Assembly: GCA_002633005.1 (NCBI GenBank)
Contig: NMRA01000698.1
Location: 62,001 to 126,000, forward strand
Reading direction: 5' to 3'
Length of the DNA stretch: 64,000 bases
DNA from: Phoronis australis
Taxonomy: Eukaryota > Phoronida > Phoronidae
Position numbers and translations under genes: made by a program
The notes under the pieces: generated by a model
Seen by the model: the letters and a program-made list of their open reading frames with translations, nothing else
Databases searched by the model: none
What the model was told of the DNA's origin: nothing
Part shown: piece by piece, positions 13,301 to 24,700 of the stretch
How the letters are laid out: the number at the start of each line of letters is the position of its first letter
How positions within the stretch are numbered: position 1 is the first letter of the stretch

Positions 13301-14432
13301 ACACTTTGAAAAGTTAATAACTTTTCTTCCAGCTAGTTTACAGCTTATCAGCTTAAATAATCACATCCATGTATGTTTTATAGAACGAAATCATTTGAGT
13401 ACACAAATCGTCCGCCAACTTTACTTACAGCGGCTACAAACACACGTTACACTGCGAACACCAATTTTTGATTTAAACTACCCTAATGAAATTGATCTCA
13501 AAATTTGCCCTAGTTAAATTGGAGATGATTTCATGGCTTATAACAAGAACTGGTATTTCGTTATTGTTCGAGATAAGGAGCTATAAGTCGGCCGAACACG
13601 GTCTCGACGAATAACGAAATGAAAATTGTTTGCTAACCCCAAAATTGCGTCTCATCACGAACATATTTTTGGCTGTGGTCTAAGAAAGTTTGCAAGTTCG
13701 CGGGTTAATGGCCGCTTTTGCGATATTTCATTGAAACCCTGGTTGGCAGCGACGTCCCGTGGTACACGATACCACTTCAAGAACTTGACCATCTCAGGTT
13801 GACGGCTAATACAGAAACTGTTAAAAGCTGTCATTTCGCACACAGACTGGGCAATAGTGCCTCCACTTTTCATTAACTTGACACTTTCTCGTAAAGAGAA
13901 TTACCCAAGTCCACAATAGGTTGCGTGATTGATTGATAGATACAAACTGAATACACCCCCAAAGACCGTCAAACTTCCCCCGAATTTCACACCAAAACCT
14001 CACAAAACAGTTCAAATAACTGTTACTTTGTTGTACTATAAGAGACGAAGGAATTGAACAACCTTGGCCTAGTTAAAAAAGTACGTCACTCGGTCAAGGA
14101 AAAAGCTTTAGCGTAGACGAGCAGCAACAAGATGCCTGTATAGATACAATATGAGCGTTGTGGACCATCAACCAATTTCAAAGTTAGAAAACGCAGAATG
14201 TAAATCAACTTTCTAATGAGGAACGGAGCTCCTTGATAAATCTTGTGCCTTGTTTAATAAATTAATTCTGAGCTGACTGCATCAGATTTCTACCTTGGGG
14301 GTTTGTTGACAAGCGATTAGAATGGTGAGAAAAAGAAGCACCGAAATTGACGTAAAAAGTGGGTTGATGTTGCTAGCGATCGGAAAAAAGACGGTCTGAG
14401 GGCTGTTGACTGTATTGTTCTGGTGCCTTGTA
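10340..14432. other. Intergenic region, no gene recognised
   Basis: This holds the 3' UTR of the hydrolase gene, with a possible AATAAA at 10998-11003. There is a G run with a single N at 11896. No exon was recognised on either strand. Confidence 0.45.
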
Positions 14433-14748
14433 CAGTGGTGGATTTGAGGGGGGGGGGTCAAGGGGGCCATGGCCCCCCTAAAATTCTACCAGATGCCTTT
14501 GGCAGTTCGGGGGCGAATTGCTGACTGGCACATGCGCGCATCCAGGGGGGCTCGGGGGTGAATAAACAATGCATAGGCCCTGAACAAACACCGTTTACGT
14601 TTTTTTAATCAAAAGGTCCGCAAACCCAAAAATTCGAGATCTCTGCATCCCTACATTTTAGGCTGGGCGCGCACATCTGACGAAATTCTGGTTATTCCTG
14701 TGCCCTGGCCGCCCCCCACCCCAACTCAAAATCCTGGATCCGCCCCTG
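14433..14748. mobile_element. MITE, 316 bp, with 5-bp target duplication, copy 2
   Basis: The left end is CAGTGGTGGATTTGAGG. The right end, read on the minus strand, is CAGGGGCGGATCCAGG: an imperfect inverted repeat of about 16 bp. The element is flanked by an exact 5-bp duplication, TTGTA at 14428-14432 and 14749-14753. Relative to the element at 2032-2343 it is inverted and shares the segment around CCCCCGAACTGCCAAA and the G-rich tail. No open frame is present, so it is non-autonomous. Confidence 0.7.
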
Positions 14749-17480
14749 TTGTAGAATAAGGCGATTGCGGAAAACGACCGTCCTTATGGAAATCGTGGTG
14801 CCTATCCCTATTAGCGGAGGCGGGTCCCTGGTTTGAAAGGACCCTAATTTATGCTGTTTCGGCCCTGACCTCGAGAGGACAATGTTACCCATTGCCTTCG
14901 CATCTGAACATATTCGTACCATGTCACATGAAACAAGATTCGACATGGAGCCCTATGTTCGTGTGGCCCTGGGACCCATGCGCTAAGACGGTACTGAACA
15001 CTGTGTCGCTTTGTTACGGTTCCATCATTTTAGTTAGTTTTGAACGAACGCGTTGGAGATAGAATACAAATAAAAGCTTTGTGGCTGCCATCAATTTTCA
15101 GAAATATTCAATTCATTTAACCCAGCGCACGTTTCAGTACCGAACACAATCACGCAGGTAAAGTATTCATTCCATATCTATATCCAAACATTTACATGGG
15201 AACATCCCCAACAATAACGGGTATTAGCAAACTTGTCTCCCAGGGCTCGGCAAGTTTCCTTTCTGCTAGCTGTGTCACGATCTTATCGAGCCTTTACATA
15301 AATTGAACCAATAATGTGCTAACGTCAATACGTAATGTAAATACCATTCAGCAACATTATCCACCCTGATGATAACGAAGAAGACTTCTATAAAAATAAT
15401 TTTGTGTTAATCTAATTTTCATCGGTTTCCTTTACATTACCTGAAGAGAAATAATTCCCACAGTCTTTTGGTAGACTTTGTCATTCTTAAGTCTGATACA
15501 GTGTACATCGATTCAAGAAGTTTCTCATAAATACATGCATGCATAAATAGATCTACTTAATTTTTAAACTATAATCGAATGAATCGGTTCTCCTGAAATA
15601 GTTGTCGCTAACTGCGAAGTAATTGTGTAAAATCCGGTCATTGCTAAACCTGTCACGCGAGCGCGTGAAGATTGAGAGGAAGTTAAACAAACGGTAAAGG
15701 GTGTCGAATCAGCGAAACGGGGTTCACCGTAACCATAAAACTGATAAGATGTCTATAACTGATAAGCTCCGTCACTCGTGATCCACAAATGCATAGTGAA
15801 GAGATTGGAATTCAAGAACATTAGGGGAAATAAATCGGTGTACACGACATCGTTGCAGTTATAAAGATGTGGATGAGGGTGCAATCTTCGCAGAACTCGG
15901 ACGTTTTAGTCTTTAAAAAATCGAACTTTTAATTAACTTTATTTTTACACCCGAAGCAGAATTAAACTCACCTTCCATGACAAAACCAACATTTAATTTA
16001 GATCACTTATTGTTATAAGAACGGTTTCACTTTGTTTATTAATCCAATTTGAATTCATTTCATGACTTTGAAGGAGCTGACTATTTGATTAAGTCCAGAC
16101 TCTACAAGTTGACTTGTCACTCATGCGTGTCGCTTTATGCACCAAACACGATCTAAAGGAATTAAGAACTACCGTTTTTTTTTGCAAATGCAGACATCAA
16201 ATTCCGTCGCAGTAAGGAACACGTCGAGATCAACTCTATAGCGGTAAGTGGTCTGAATAAAAAATTGACTCTTGGACGCATCGCGGGTGTACAGACCCTT
16301 CAAAGTAAAGCTGATGGTATTTTATCGTTGTTCTCGAATACCACTTGACTAGAGTCCAGTGACAAGTATGCTTACATTATATAACTAATTTGAAATTGAG
16401 ACCGAATATGGTAATGGTTGGAATTCAGTTCTGTGCCTTTGCTTGGTGCAGGAATTAAGTCCATCTTTGAAGTTGTATAAATGAAAAATGAATCTAGCGA
16501 ATGTCCACGGGAATATTAGTCATTGCTTAGCGTTCTGTAAACTAGCGAGCCCGCCAATAGTATGGTCAAAAATGCAATTAGTCTCTTTGCGAAGTTAAGG
16601 AAACGCACGGTCTGATTGATCTAGTACAGGAAAGTGAATCCGCTACACGTTGTTCTGAGACGTGTGCCAGTATTAGAACCCACTGTGCAAGGACAAACCT
16701 TGAAGTCATTAGTATATCAGCAGTGTTCAACAGTGGGACGAGCTCTTCACTGGTGCACATCATTTTGATTAAACGTAGGAGAATCGGAATATGCGGTGTG
16801 GAATTTCGGGATGTGCCGATACAAAGCATTGGGAGTTCAGTCTTCTGTACAAACCATTTTCATTTCTTCCCAACCTCAAAATACAAGGCGAGGGCAAATT
16901 TGAAGCTGAAGGTGCTGTTGTTTAAGAAACGTGATATTGACACCAAAGTAGCTTGAGGTGGTTGAACTTAGAATTAAAGTTGTTGAATTCTTTTCCGATT
17001 AATAAATTTCATTCATAATAATATAACAAGAATGATGAACTGGGGGATAACATTCTCTATGAAAAAATTAAAAATTATTATAAAAGTTTCTGCAATTGTT
17101 CCTTGAAATGTAGCAGGGAGATGTCCGATTTCCTGTAATTACGGACAATTTGTTACTTAGTTAACCGCAAATATTTTCACAAAGATATTTAAAAATGAAT
17201 TTTCTTTTAAAGATAAATCATGCTGGAGTTGACTTAATGCAAAATTATGCCAGTTTGACAGTTTTTCTCAGCGAGAGAAAACAAAACGACTTATTTTTCA
17301 TCGAAAATATACATGCGCTATTAATTATGATAATTACCGTCTTAAGTATCAGGAAAATTATTTTTTTTGCATTTATCTTATGTTTACAAGTTATCAACAT
17401 TAATGTGAATTGACAAAAACCTTCCTGTTAATCATATGAAATAGTAATGAAGCAGATATTTCTTGTCAAGCCATTTCAAA
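14749..17480. other. Intergenic region, no gene recognised
   Basis: AT-rich sequence with short chance frames on both strands. No repeat family or exon was recognised. Confidence 0.4.
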
Positions 17481-17485
17481 AAATT

Positions 17486-17525
17486 TGACCTTGCGAACTT
17501 TGACCTTGATTTGACCTTGACCTTG
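17486..17525 (+). promoter_or_regulatory. Cluster of four TGACCTTG nuclear-receptor-type half-sites
   Basis: TGACCTTG begins at 17486, 17501, 17512 and 17518. On the other strand each reads CAAGGTCA, the extended half-site known for ERR, SF-1/LRH-1 and ROR receptors. The last two are direct repeats 6 bp apart. The cluster lies about 4.3 kb upstream of the first resolved SLC34 exon. Regulatory function is only an inference; it may be a repeat remnant. Confidence 0.25.
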
Positions 17526-19502
17526 GCCTCAAATTTCGGGCAACCGACCCCACGAATTTCAGCGTGTGCCAAAGTGCCTGTGTGCCAAATTTGGTGCTTT
17601 AATCCGGGGTGTAAATGTTTTGAGGTTTTTGGCTGCTAAGGGACCGGACTAGTAGAACGTATGATCGGTTTTTCCAAGCAAAAAACTATCTCTGTATTTA
17701 TTTGCAAATTACCACTCCCTGGATGCTTTTACTCTACTCGCACACTAGAAGTGCAAAAATGAAATTGTACAAAACTTTCGTTTTTTGAAAGAAGGCAATC
17801 ATCTCAAAGAATATTATCGACATGTGAAATTTTATTTTTTGGCGTCATTTACTAAAATGACGGGGAGCAGAGTATTAAAACAAAGTATATAACAATTACT
17901 AAGTATGGTTTTGTTATTTGTGAACTGGGGCTACATTTGAAAAAATGGCATGTAATTTCCTAAAAGTTTTAAAGAATTGGTGGACATTGTCTTTAACATG
18001 AATAAGATAAACATAGGAGACCATGCAGTTGTAGTTGGTTTCGATGCCACAATCAATATTAATAACGGTGTCATAGCGGGCATGATTGTGATTTTATACA
18101 TTCATACAAAGGATACGTCATGGAGAGCCATATAAATAGAGCTCTCTTGGTAGTGCTGCCATCTGCATACATACTTTCAACCATAAACTGCTACCCATTA
18201 CGGACCCAAGAAAATGCAAATTATCCCTGAATGTACAGTAGTTCTCGTCCCGATCCACTGGTTCCCGTACTGCATACGCAATTAGGCTCAATAACAACGA
18301 TAAAATAACATAAATATTCACAAACTCAACAGCAATATTATTAATGTTCATATACACAATTACAATTTTAACAATAAATACACGTTTTTATAAGTTCTCG
18401 CACATCGCAACAGGTTTTCCAAACACTTCGGATTTAAGATGGTGCCAAGGTGAGGCGACGAGTGTTCAATGGGAGTTAAGGTGGCTTCTGATTTATGTGT
18501 TTTGTGAATGAAACGTTAAAGTTTCGTAGACCAAGGAATTAACATTGGTTCCTTGTATAGACCAAAGACGTTCGCAAGAAAAGATTTAATGTGACCACGT
18601 ACTTAGCGTGTAATACATGACGATGTCTCGCGAAGTCTGGAGTGATCATGCGCTTTTGCAAGACTTTGGCGTCTGCAGAATGCAGCCACGCATAGGATGC
18701 CTGATTGCTTGCTGCGCATTGTGACTTTTGCTACTACAACTTATTCACCGTGACGAAAACGTAAGAGATCTCTACCCGCGTTAAGAATTGCATAACGAAT
18801 GACAGCAACGTCAAAATGTTCGTCGAGCAATTTCATCACAAGTTCTCTGACCGTGGGAGCTAATTGTAAGTGGTACGACACATTACGACACAAAATGAAC
18901 TAAAGAACATTTATAGCGGCAAAAGCACATAGCATAACTATTGCAAATACAATATGCATGGGCGTGGAAACGTCTAACAAATGACTCAACACAAGCTTGA
19001 TATGAAAATCTTAGTGAGAAAAATTACGTATTGTTTCGTGACATGGCCCAAGAAAACACATTTTACTTGCAAAAATATTCTTGTTGCTTGGTACAATTCT
19101 AATAGCACATTGAGACATTTTGTGTCAACATAAGTGAGAATTATTTTTTGTCTTTGCTCGTTATTCGGCTGAGAGATTCTTTTTTGGCGGTTTCACGGGA
19201 AGTCACTTTAAAGTACAGGGGAAGGACGACCATTCGCTGTACCAAGTCTTGTTTACTGGCTAAACCAATGGCTGCTGGAAGACATTAATAAAGTATATGT
19301 TAAGTTTCAACACCACACTTACGTGAGAAATTATGCGTATAAAGCAAAGAAGTGTTCTTTAGGAAAGTCGTTTTGACAAAAATACGAAAACGTTGGTATT
19401 ACCAATTGACATCATCCAGTGGCATACGACTGATTTGTGTCTTCTGCTTAGTATTCAAAATAGACTCTAGATGTTGAAAGCAAACTTTCTATCGGAAATG
19501 TA

Positions 19503-19570
19503 GGGGTCACTAGGACTTGAACCCAGAACCTCATGTCAAAGACATGCCTGCTGCCTTGCATCATGACCCC
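19503..19570 (-). repeat. tRNA-like element (copy 1)
   Basis: On the minus strand this reads as a 68-nt tRNA-like cloverleaf. The 7-bp acceptor stem GGGGTCA/TGACCCC pairs perfectly. The T-arm is CTGGG-TTCAAGT-CCTAG, with one G-T pair. The D-stem is 3-4 bp. The anticodon-like stem has 4 bp with loop TCTTTGA. Loop position 33 is C where tRNAs have U, and no base separates the D and anticodon stems. It may therefore be a tRNA-derived element within the repeat, not a decoding tRNA. Confidence 0.5.
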
Positions 19571-20168
19571 GGGTGATTGTTCAATAGATAGTTTGCATTT
19601 CAGCAGCTGTTTTGGTAGAGAGCAAATGTGCTCAAACATGAGTATCAAAATTTGGATTTAAAGTTGCTGCGTCCTGCTTGTTTACCGTTTCAGTTTGATG
19701 GTAGAAAAAGTTAATAGGTGGTCTTCGACCACGTCTATTCTGTAGACTGGTTATGTTTTTCATAGAATATTGCTAGAGGAAGAGATGATACCCAACTTTG
19801 GTAATATTTTCTTATTTTTCCAAAGAAACCAGAGTTCAGCAACTTNTCTTTTTGGCGGTTTCACGGGAAGTCACTTTAAAGTACAGGGGAAGGACGACCA
19901 TTCGCTGTACCAAGTCTTGTTTACTGGCTAAACCAATGGCTGCTGGAAGACATTAATAAAGTATATGTTAAGTTTCAACACCACACTTACGTGAGAAATT
20001 ATGCGTATAAAGCAAGGAAGTGTTCTTTAGGAAAGTCGTTTGGACAAAAATACGAAAACGTTGGTATTACCAATTGACATCATCCAGTGGCATACGACTG
20101 ATTTGTGTCTTCTGCTTAGTATTCAAAATAGACTAGATGTTGAAAGCAAACTTTCTATCGGAAATGTA

Positions 20169-20236
20169 GGGGTCACTAGGACTTGAACCCAGAACCTCAT
20201 GTCAAAGACATGCCTGTTGCCTTGCATCATGACCCC
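20169..20236 (-). repeat. tRNA-like element (copy 2)
   Basis: Copy of the element at 19503 in the second half of the N-joined duplication. Acceptor stem GGGGTCA/TGACCCC and loop TCTTTGA are unchanged. It is probably the same locus represented twice by assembly. Confidence 0.45.
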
Positions 20237-20604
20237 GGGTGATTGTTCAATAGATAGTTTGCATTTCAACAGCTGTTTTGGTAGAGAGCAAACGTGCTCA
20301 ACCACGAATATCAAAATTTGGATTTAAAGTTGCTGCGTCATGCTTGTTTGCCGTTTCAGTTTGATGGTAGAAAAAGTTAATAGGTGGTCTTCGACCACGT
20401 CTATTCTGTAGACTGGTTATGTTTTTCATAGAATATTGCTAGAGGAAGGGATGATACCCAACTTTGGTAATATTTTCTTATTGTTCCAAAGAAACCAGAG
20501 TTCAGCAACTTTAAGTAACTTAACAATCACCCACCTCCTTTTATAACAACCACGTACAATGAAAAGGTCACGATAAAAATCTGTCACACAGTAGTTTACA
20601 GACT

Positions 20605-20868
20605 TTTAAAGACGGTATTTTGTCTTCGAACGTATTTCCTGATGTTTCCAATGGGAAGAGTTACATTTTTGAAGGCGATCCGGGGTTAAATATCGTCAAA
20701 TTTGATCCAATTTTTAAGTTATTGAAGTGGGAGTTAAACAGGCCCAAGCCAAAATTGCCATTCCTTTCTATTGAAGTCGAATACATAGGCTCAAAATACA
20801 TTTCCATAGTAAGTACATTACATCAAATCGATCTCAAAAGCATACAACTTCCATCAGCGGTGGAGTAA
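20605..20868 (+). other. Frame-preserved block of unknown origin in R1
   Basis: An open frame with the segment VEYIGSKY near its end, stopped at 20868. The related block at 48890-49096 keeps the same frame: length differences between the two are multiples of three, although many bases differ. The third copy near 38690-38890 has a one-base loss and stops. This could be a fragment of a former coding sequence carried in the repeat. No family was recognised. Confidence 0.25.
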
Positions 20869-21370
20869 GTGATTATGATTACACAAGTAACGTGTTCCTG
20901 AGGTGACATAAACACGTGCGTAAGAAAAAAGGTGTACTCTCCTGAAATCTTGTCTCGGAATGTGACGCATGGTTACAAAGGTGGCCTCAAACCTGGAGCG
21001 AGAATTACAAAGTTAAAAAACACAAATTACACTTTTCAATGCAAGTCATGAATTTCATAATATATTACATATTCTGCATTTTGGATTATTTGACATTCAT
21101 CTTGCTGGGAAAAGTTTTGATTACATCTTGGCCAGTGACAATTTAAGGTATTGACCTGTTTGAAGTCCTGACGGCCGCCGTCTGTTGTCTTCGCAATTTT
21201 AGAGAGGAATAAGTCAACTAATGTATACACCACACAGTATATATATCATAGCAAGTTAATTGATATATTCGACACACAACATATATGTTGACAAGTCCTT
21301 TAATATGCAGGAATATGTATCCATGATAATTCAATCAATATGCATGACACAAAACATAATATGTGCACAC

Positions 21371-21758
21371 GTTTAAACTAGTATCTTATATTGATACGAA
21401 TATTAATGAAAAAGTAAACTATAAGTGACAAACAATTAGTCGAACTACATATTCATACATGCTCGCGGCACAATCTCGCGTAACCAGTATTGCCAACTGT
21501 ACGGCATTAGTGTACGTGAAAACGAAACTAAAGTATACTGTATCTCTTCATCTTTTTCATACCTCCAGAATTTTTACAATATCAGTTAAAGTATACCACG
21601 AGCCGTTTAAAATCGGTAGCCAGACGATAGGTGATGCATTGAATCACGACCGCTCGCCTGGTATCAGTTTGATGACCTTGTTGACATAGGCTGTTCGAAT
21701 GACAGCTGCAGGTGCTTTCAAGTTCACTTGCAAAATGTGACGCTTCTCTGTTTCGCAG
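21371..21758. other. Sequence just upstream of first resolved SLC34 exon
   Basis: The missing first coding exon should end in phase 0. No ATG-bearing exon with a phase-0 donor could be chosen here with confidence; an ATGACAGCTGCAG stretch followed by GTGCTT near 21697 has the wrong phase. The start is therefore unresolved and may lie further upstream, even beyond R1. Confidence 0.3.
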
Positions 21759-24700
21759 GTTGAAGGTAACGCCAACCCAGCGTTCGATAACTCTCTGGCT
21801 GACGAGAAGACTTCGGTCACTGCGCCTATTGAGGTAAGATTACTCTCCAGGTCACGGTTGCATAAAAGTTATAGGCTAGATACAGTGTAGCAACCATGAA
21901 ATAGCATTCACTTGTCACATTGCTACAGTGAACAATGCACGTAACATGCAGCAGTCAAAGGCACCCAACGGATAGATTTCCCAGACCTGGGACCCGTTTA
22001 CCAAAAATCTTATGTTTGGTCTTTGGTCTTAGCTACGAAGGGATACCTTTGAAGAATTAGCAATATATCTTTCATCATTTCGCTTTCTTAAAAACCACAG
22101 TGTCGTGTTTGAAGCAAGACCCGACTGATGAATTTTGATAAAACGGTCCCCTCGCCCGATTATTCTTCCTCTCAACCGAGCTTCAGCGCACTGGTTCACA
22201 CGTCGTTCCGTGGATCTGAAGAATTCTTTGCTTTGTGCTGATTTTGTCTGCCTTAACACCAACGGCAAAGTCAGACGTATATACCAATTAAAATCAAATT
22301 CTATTCATCAGTTGGTAGTCAATATGAAGGATCTGCATCCGGCGGAAGAGGTTTATTTAACATGTCGGGAGGTGCGACCTTCACAATAAGTTCTTATAAG
22401 GCAAAAAACGGAGACGTAAACGAGTTCAGCTTAAACATTTTTGTGTGTAGTTGATACTATGTAGCATCAATTCTCGATGTTTTTCAAGTAAAAGGTACTG
22501 GACTTTCATTTACCTCCAGAGGGAAGGAAACGCTATGCAAAATCTTTCCTGTCTCCTCAATTATATAAATATACCAGGTGCAACGCCCGTCCCGGTGTTT
22601 AGTTGTTTATACCTCAAACAGAAAATTAATTTAATGGAGCTAAACCAGACACTTTGTCAAGTTCCTGGAATTGTTCACTTTCTGCGAAAAAACACTCAGA
22701 CATTGGCCATTTTACCGTTAGCGAGAGATGTCATACGCACAAAGAGTTGCGTGATAGCGGTCTCGTCATCCCGCCTGAGACGCACCGCCAGCAGAAACAG
22801 ACATGCAATCTGTAATAATTGTATTTGAAGCAGACACACGCTCAGGTTTTCGTCGATACTAGTAAACGGGTGGCATCTATCCAAAATCAGCTCCCACCTT
22901 ATCATGCAATCACCCCTGAGTGCATGAGATACTTTTTGGATATTGGTTTAGAAGACTCGTATACCCCAAATCTTTGGAATGCATCAACTTTCGCTATCTA
23001 CAAAGTGTCGAAGTCCAAGGTTGAATTAAAGAACACAATCTGCCATCGTTTTTACAAAATAATGAACTTTTGGACTTTAAAATCATTCGACTACTCAACT
23101 AGTGACCTATTAGGCTAAACCGACCAGCGGCACCTTGAGGCTTGCGAATGGGGACGAGACTGCTTGGTTTCTGACGTTATTTCATAGTTGCATTATTGTT
23201 CAGTTTACAGTATAGTGATATACCCGCATAGCCTGATACCTGGTTGAATGTTCTCATACCGGGTTAAACTTTGAGATCGGTGGTTTTTTAATCAGGTGAA
23301 GATTTTCGTTGTCGAAGATGCTGCAAAAGACGCAGAGAAAGAAAAGGAGGAAGAATCAAAAGAAGACGATCCGTGGGCACTGACGGAATTAAAGGACCCA
23401 GGAATTCCCTGGTCAGGTAAATCGAGTTTTAAATAATTTTCATTGGCGTTGATACTTGCGGAACGTTCAGGCTATTAAATTATCATCATGATCATTGTCC
23501 TATTCATCGTCATCGTCACTTAAACCACTATCAAGGGGGAATCAACAATTGCCCGGACTTGAAAATCATCTGACTGGGCTGCAAAATCCAGTGGCCGGTG
23601 TTGTAACTTGGTAGTCAGAAGTTTGTCGAAACGCGATATCCGGTACCTCAAAACCAGATGGCCGCACACATAATATTGGTTGGTCGGACCTAAAACGGGT
23701 TGGCCAGTGCTCAAAATGCCAACTGGTTGTCGCACCGGCCACTGTGTTTTGCGTCCTGTCAACTAGTTTTTTTAGGTGAGGCCGACGTGTTTTGAAGTCT
23801 ACAGTGCCATTTTGTTTTGTAATTCACCCGACTCGTTTTGACTGGTTTTGGGCAAGTGATTTTGAAGTCCGACTAACTGGTGATTTACGCCCCTTGACTA
23901 GTGTGCATAGAAAAAGATAGATGGCATGCATTTTTCAAGGTAGAATTGTTCTATCCATGGTATATTGTAACGAGCTGTAACCACGAAATAACACCAAAAA
24001 CTGACTTAGCATTAATACGCAGGCCACGCACTGGTGACAACAAAATAAGTGTATACGTTAGAAAATATAAAGAGAAACTGATTTTAGTAAATCGTCGCTG
24101 AAAAAGTTGTGTGCTTCAAAGCCCCCTTACGACTTGAGGAGATTTGTTGCATCGCGAATGTAAAGCGAAATTACATTTCTAGAGCTGAGATGCAATATGC
24201 CGAACACGTGATCACCGATTTTTTTCTTGGCTATTGCATTTAGAATTCCTACGGATGTACTGCTAGGGAATAAGACTGTCGAATAATTCACGAAGAATTG
24301 GAATACTTCAATATTTCCACCAAGTAAAAGCGTCTTGATTGATTTGTGAAGTTATGCTTCTTAACTTTGCATCGGCGCCCATCTGCAACATTTTGCCAAT
24401 GGATTTACAAACCCAGATACTTTCATAAATTTTGAACACGCTCTTAAATTCTCGTTCAATATTCACACAGATCTCTAACCAATATCTGTTTGACTACAAA
24501 TTCTCTGCGTTGCATTATAGAGGCGGCCAAGTTTCAATTTGGCAAAACGTACGACAGAGTCTGATTTCTTTGCAAATTGGCGACCTTTTTAAACGCGATG
24601 GAAATTTCTTTTTGCAGAACTTGATGGCTGTGGCAAAGTAAAGCGGATAATATGGGACTACTTTCTAAAGCTGGTGATTTTCCTCGCACTTCTTTACATG

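Larger units (their letters stand above)
19178..20512. repeat. Direct duplication of about 667 bp joined by N at 19846
   Basis: Copy A is 19178-19845 and copy B is 19847-20512. They differ at scattered bases only. The left copy breaks off after CAGCAACTT at the N, and the same string continues into unique sequence after copy B. The right copy begins at the N with the string that starts copy A. This geometry is that of two overlapping contig ends placed side by side. Confidence 0.85.
17645..21370. repeat. Composite non-coding repeat R1, diverged copy
   Basis: Successive blocks match, in the same order, blocks at 34128-39300 and 46690-49500: the segment around CAATCATCTCAA, the GTACAGTAGTTCTCGTC segment, the block around 18755-19160, the tRNA-like block, a block at 20515-20868, and the start of the minisatellite (ACGGCCGCC block at 21171). 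R1 is clearly more diverged from the others than they are from each other, and carries only a few minisatellite monomers. No long conserved frame spans it. It occupies the space just upstream of the SLC34 gene. Confidence 0.75.
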
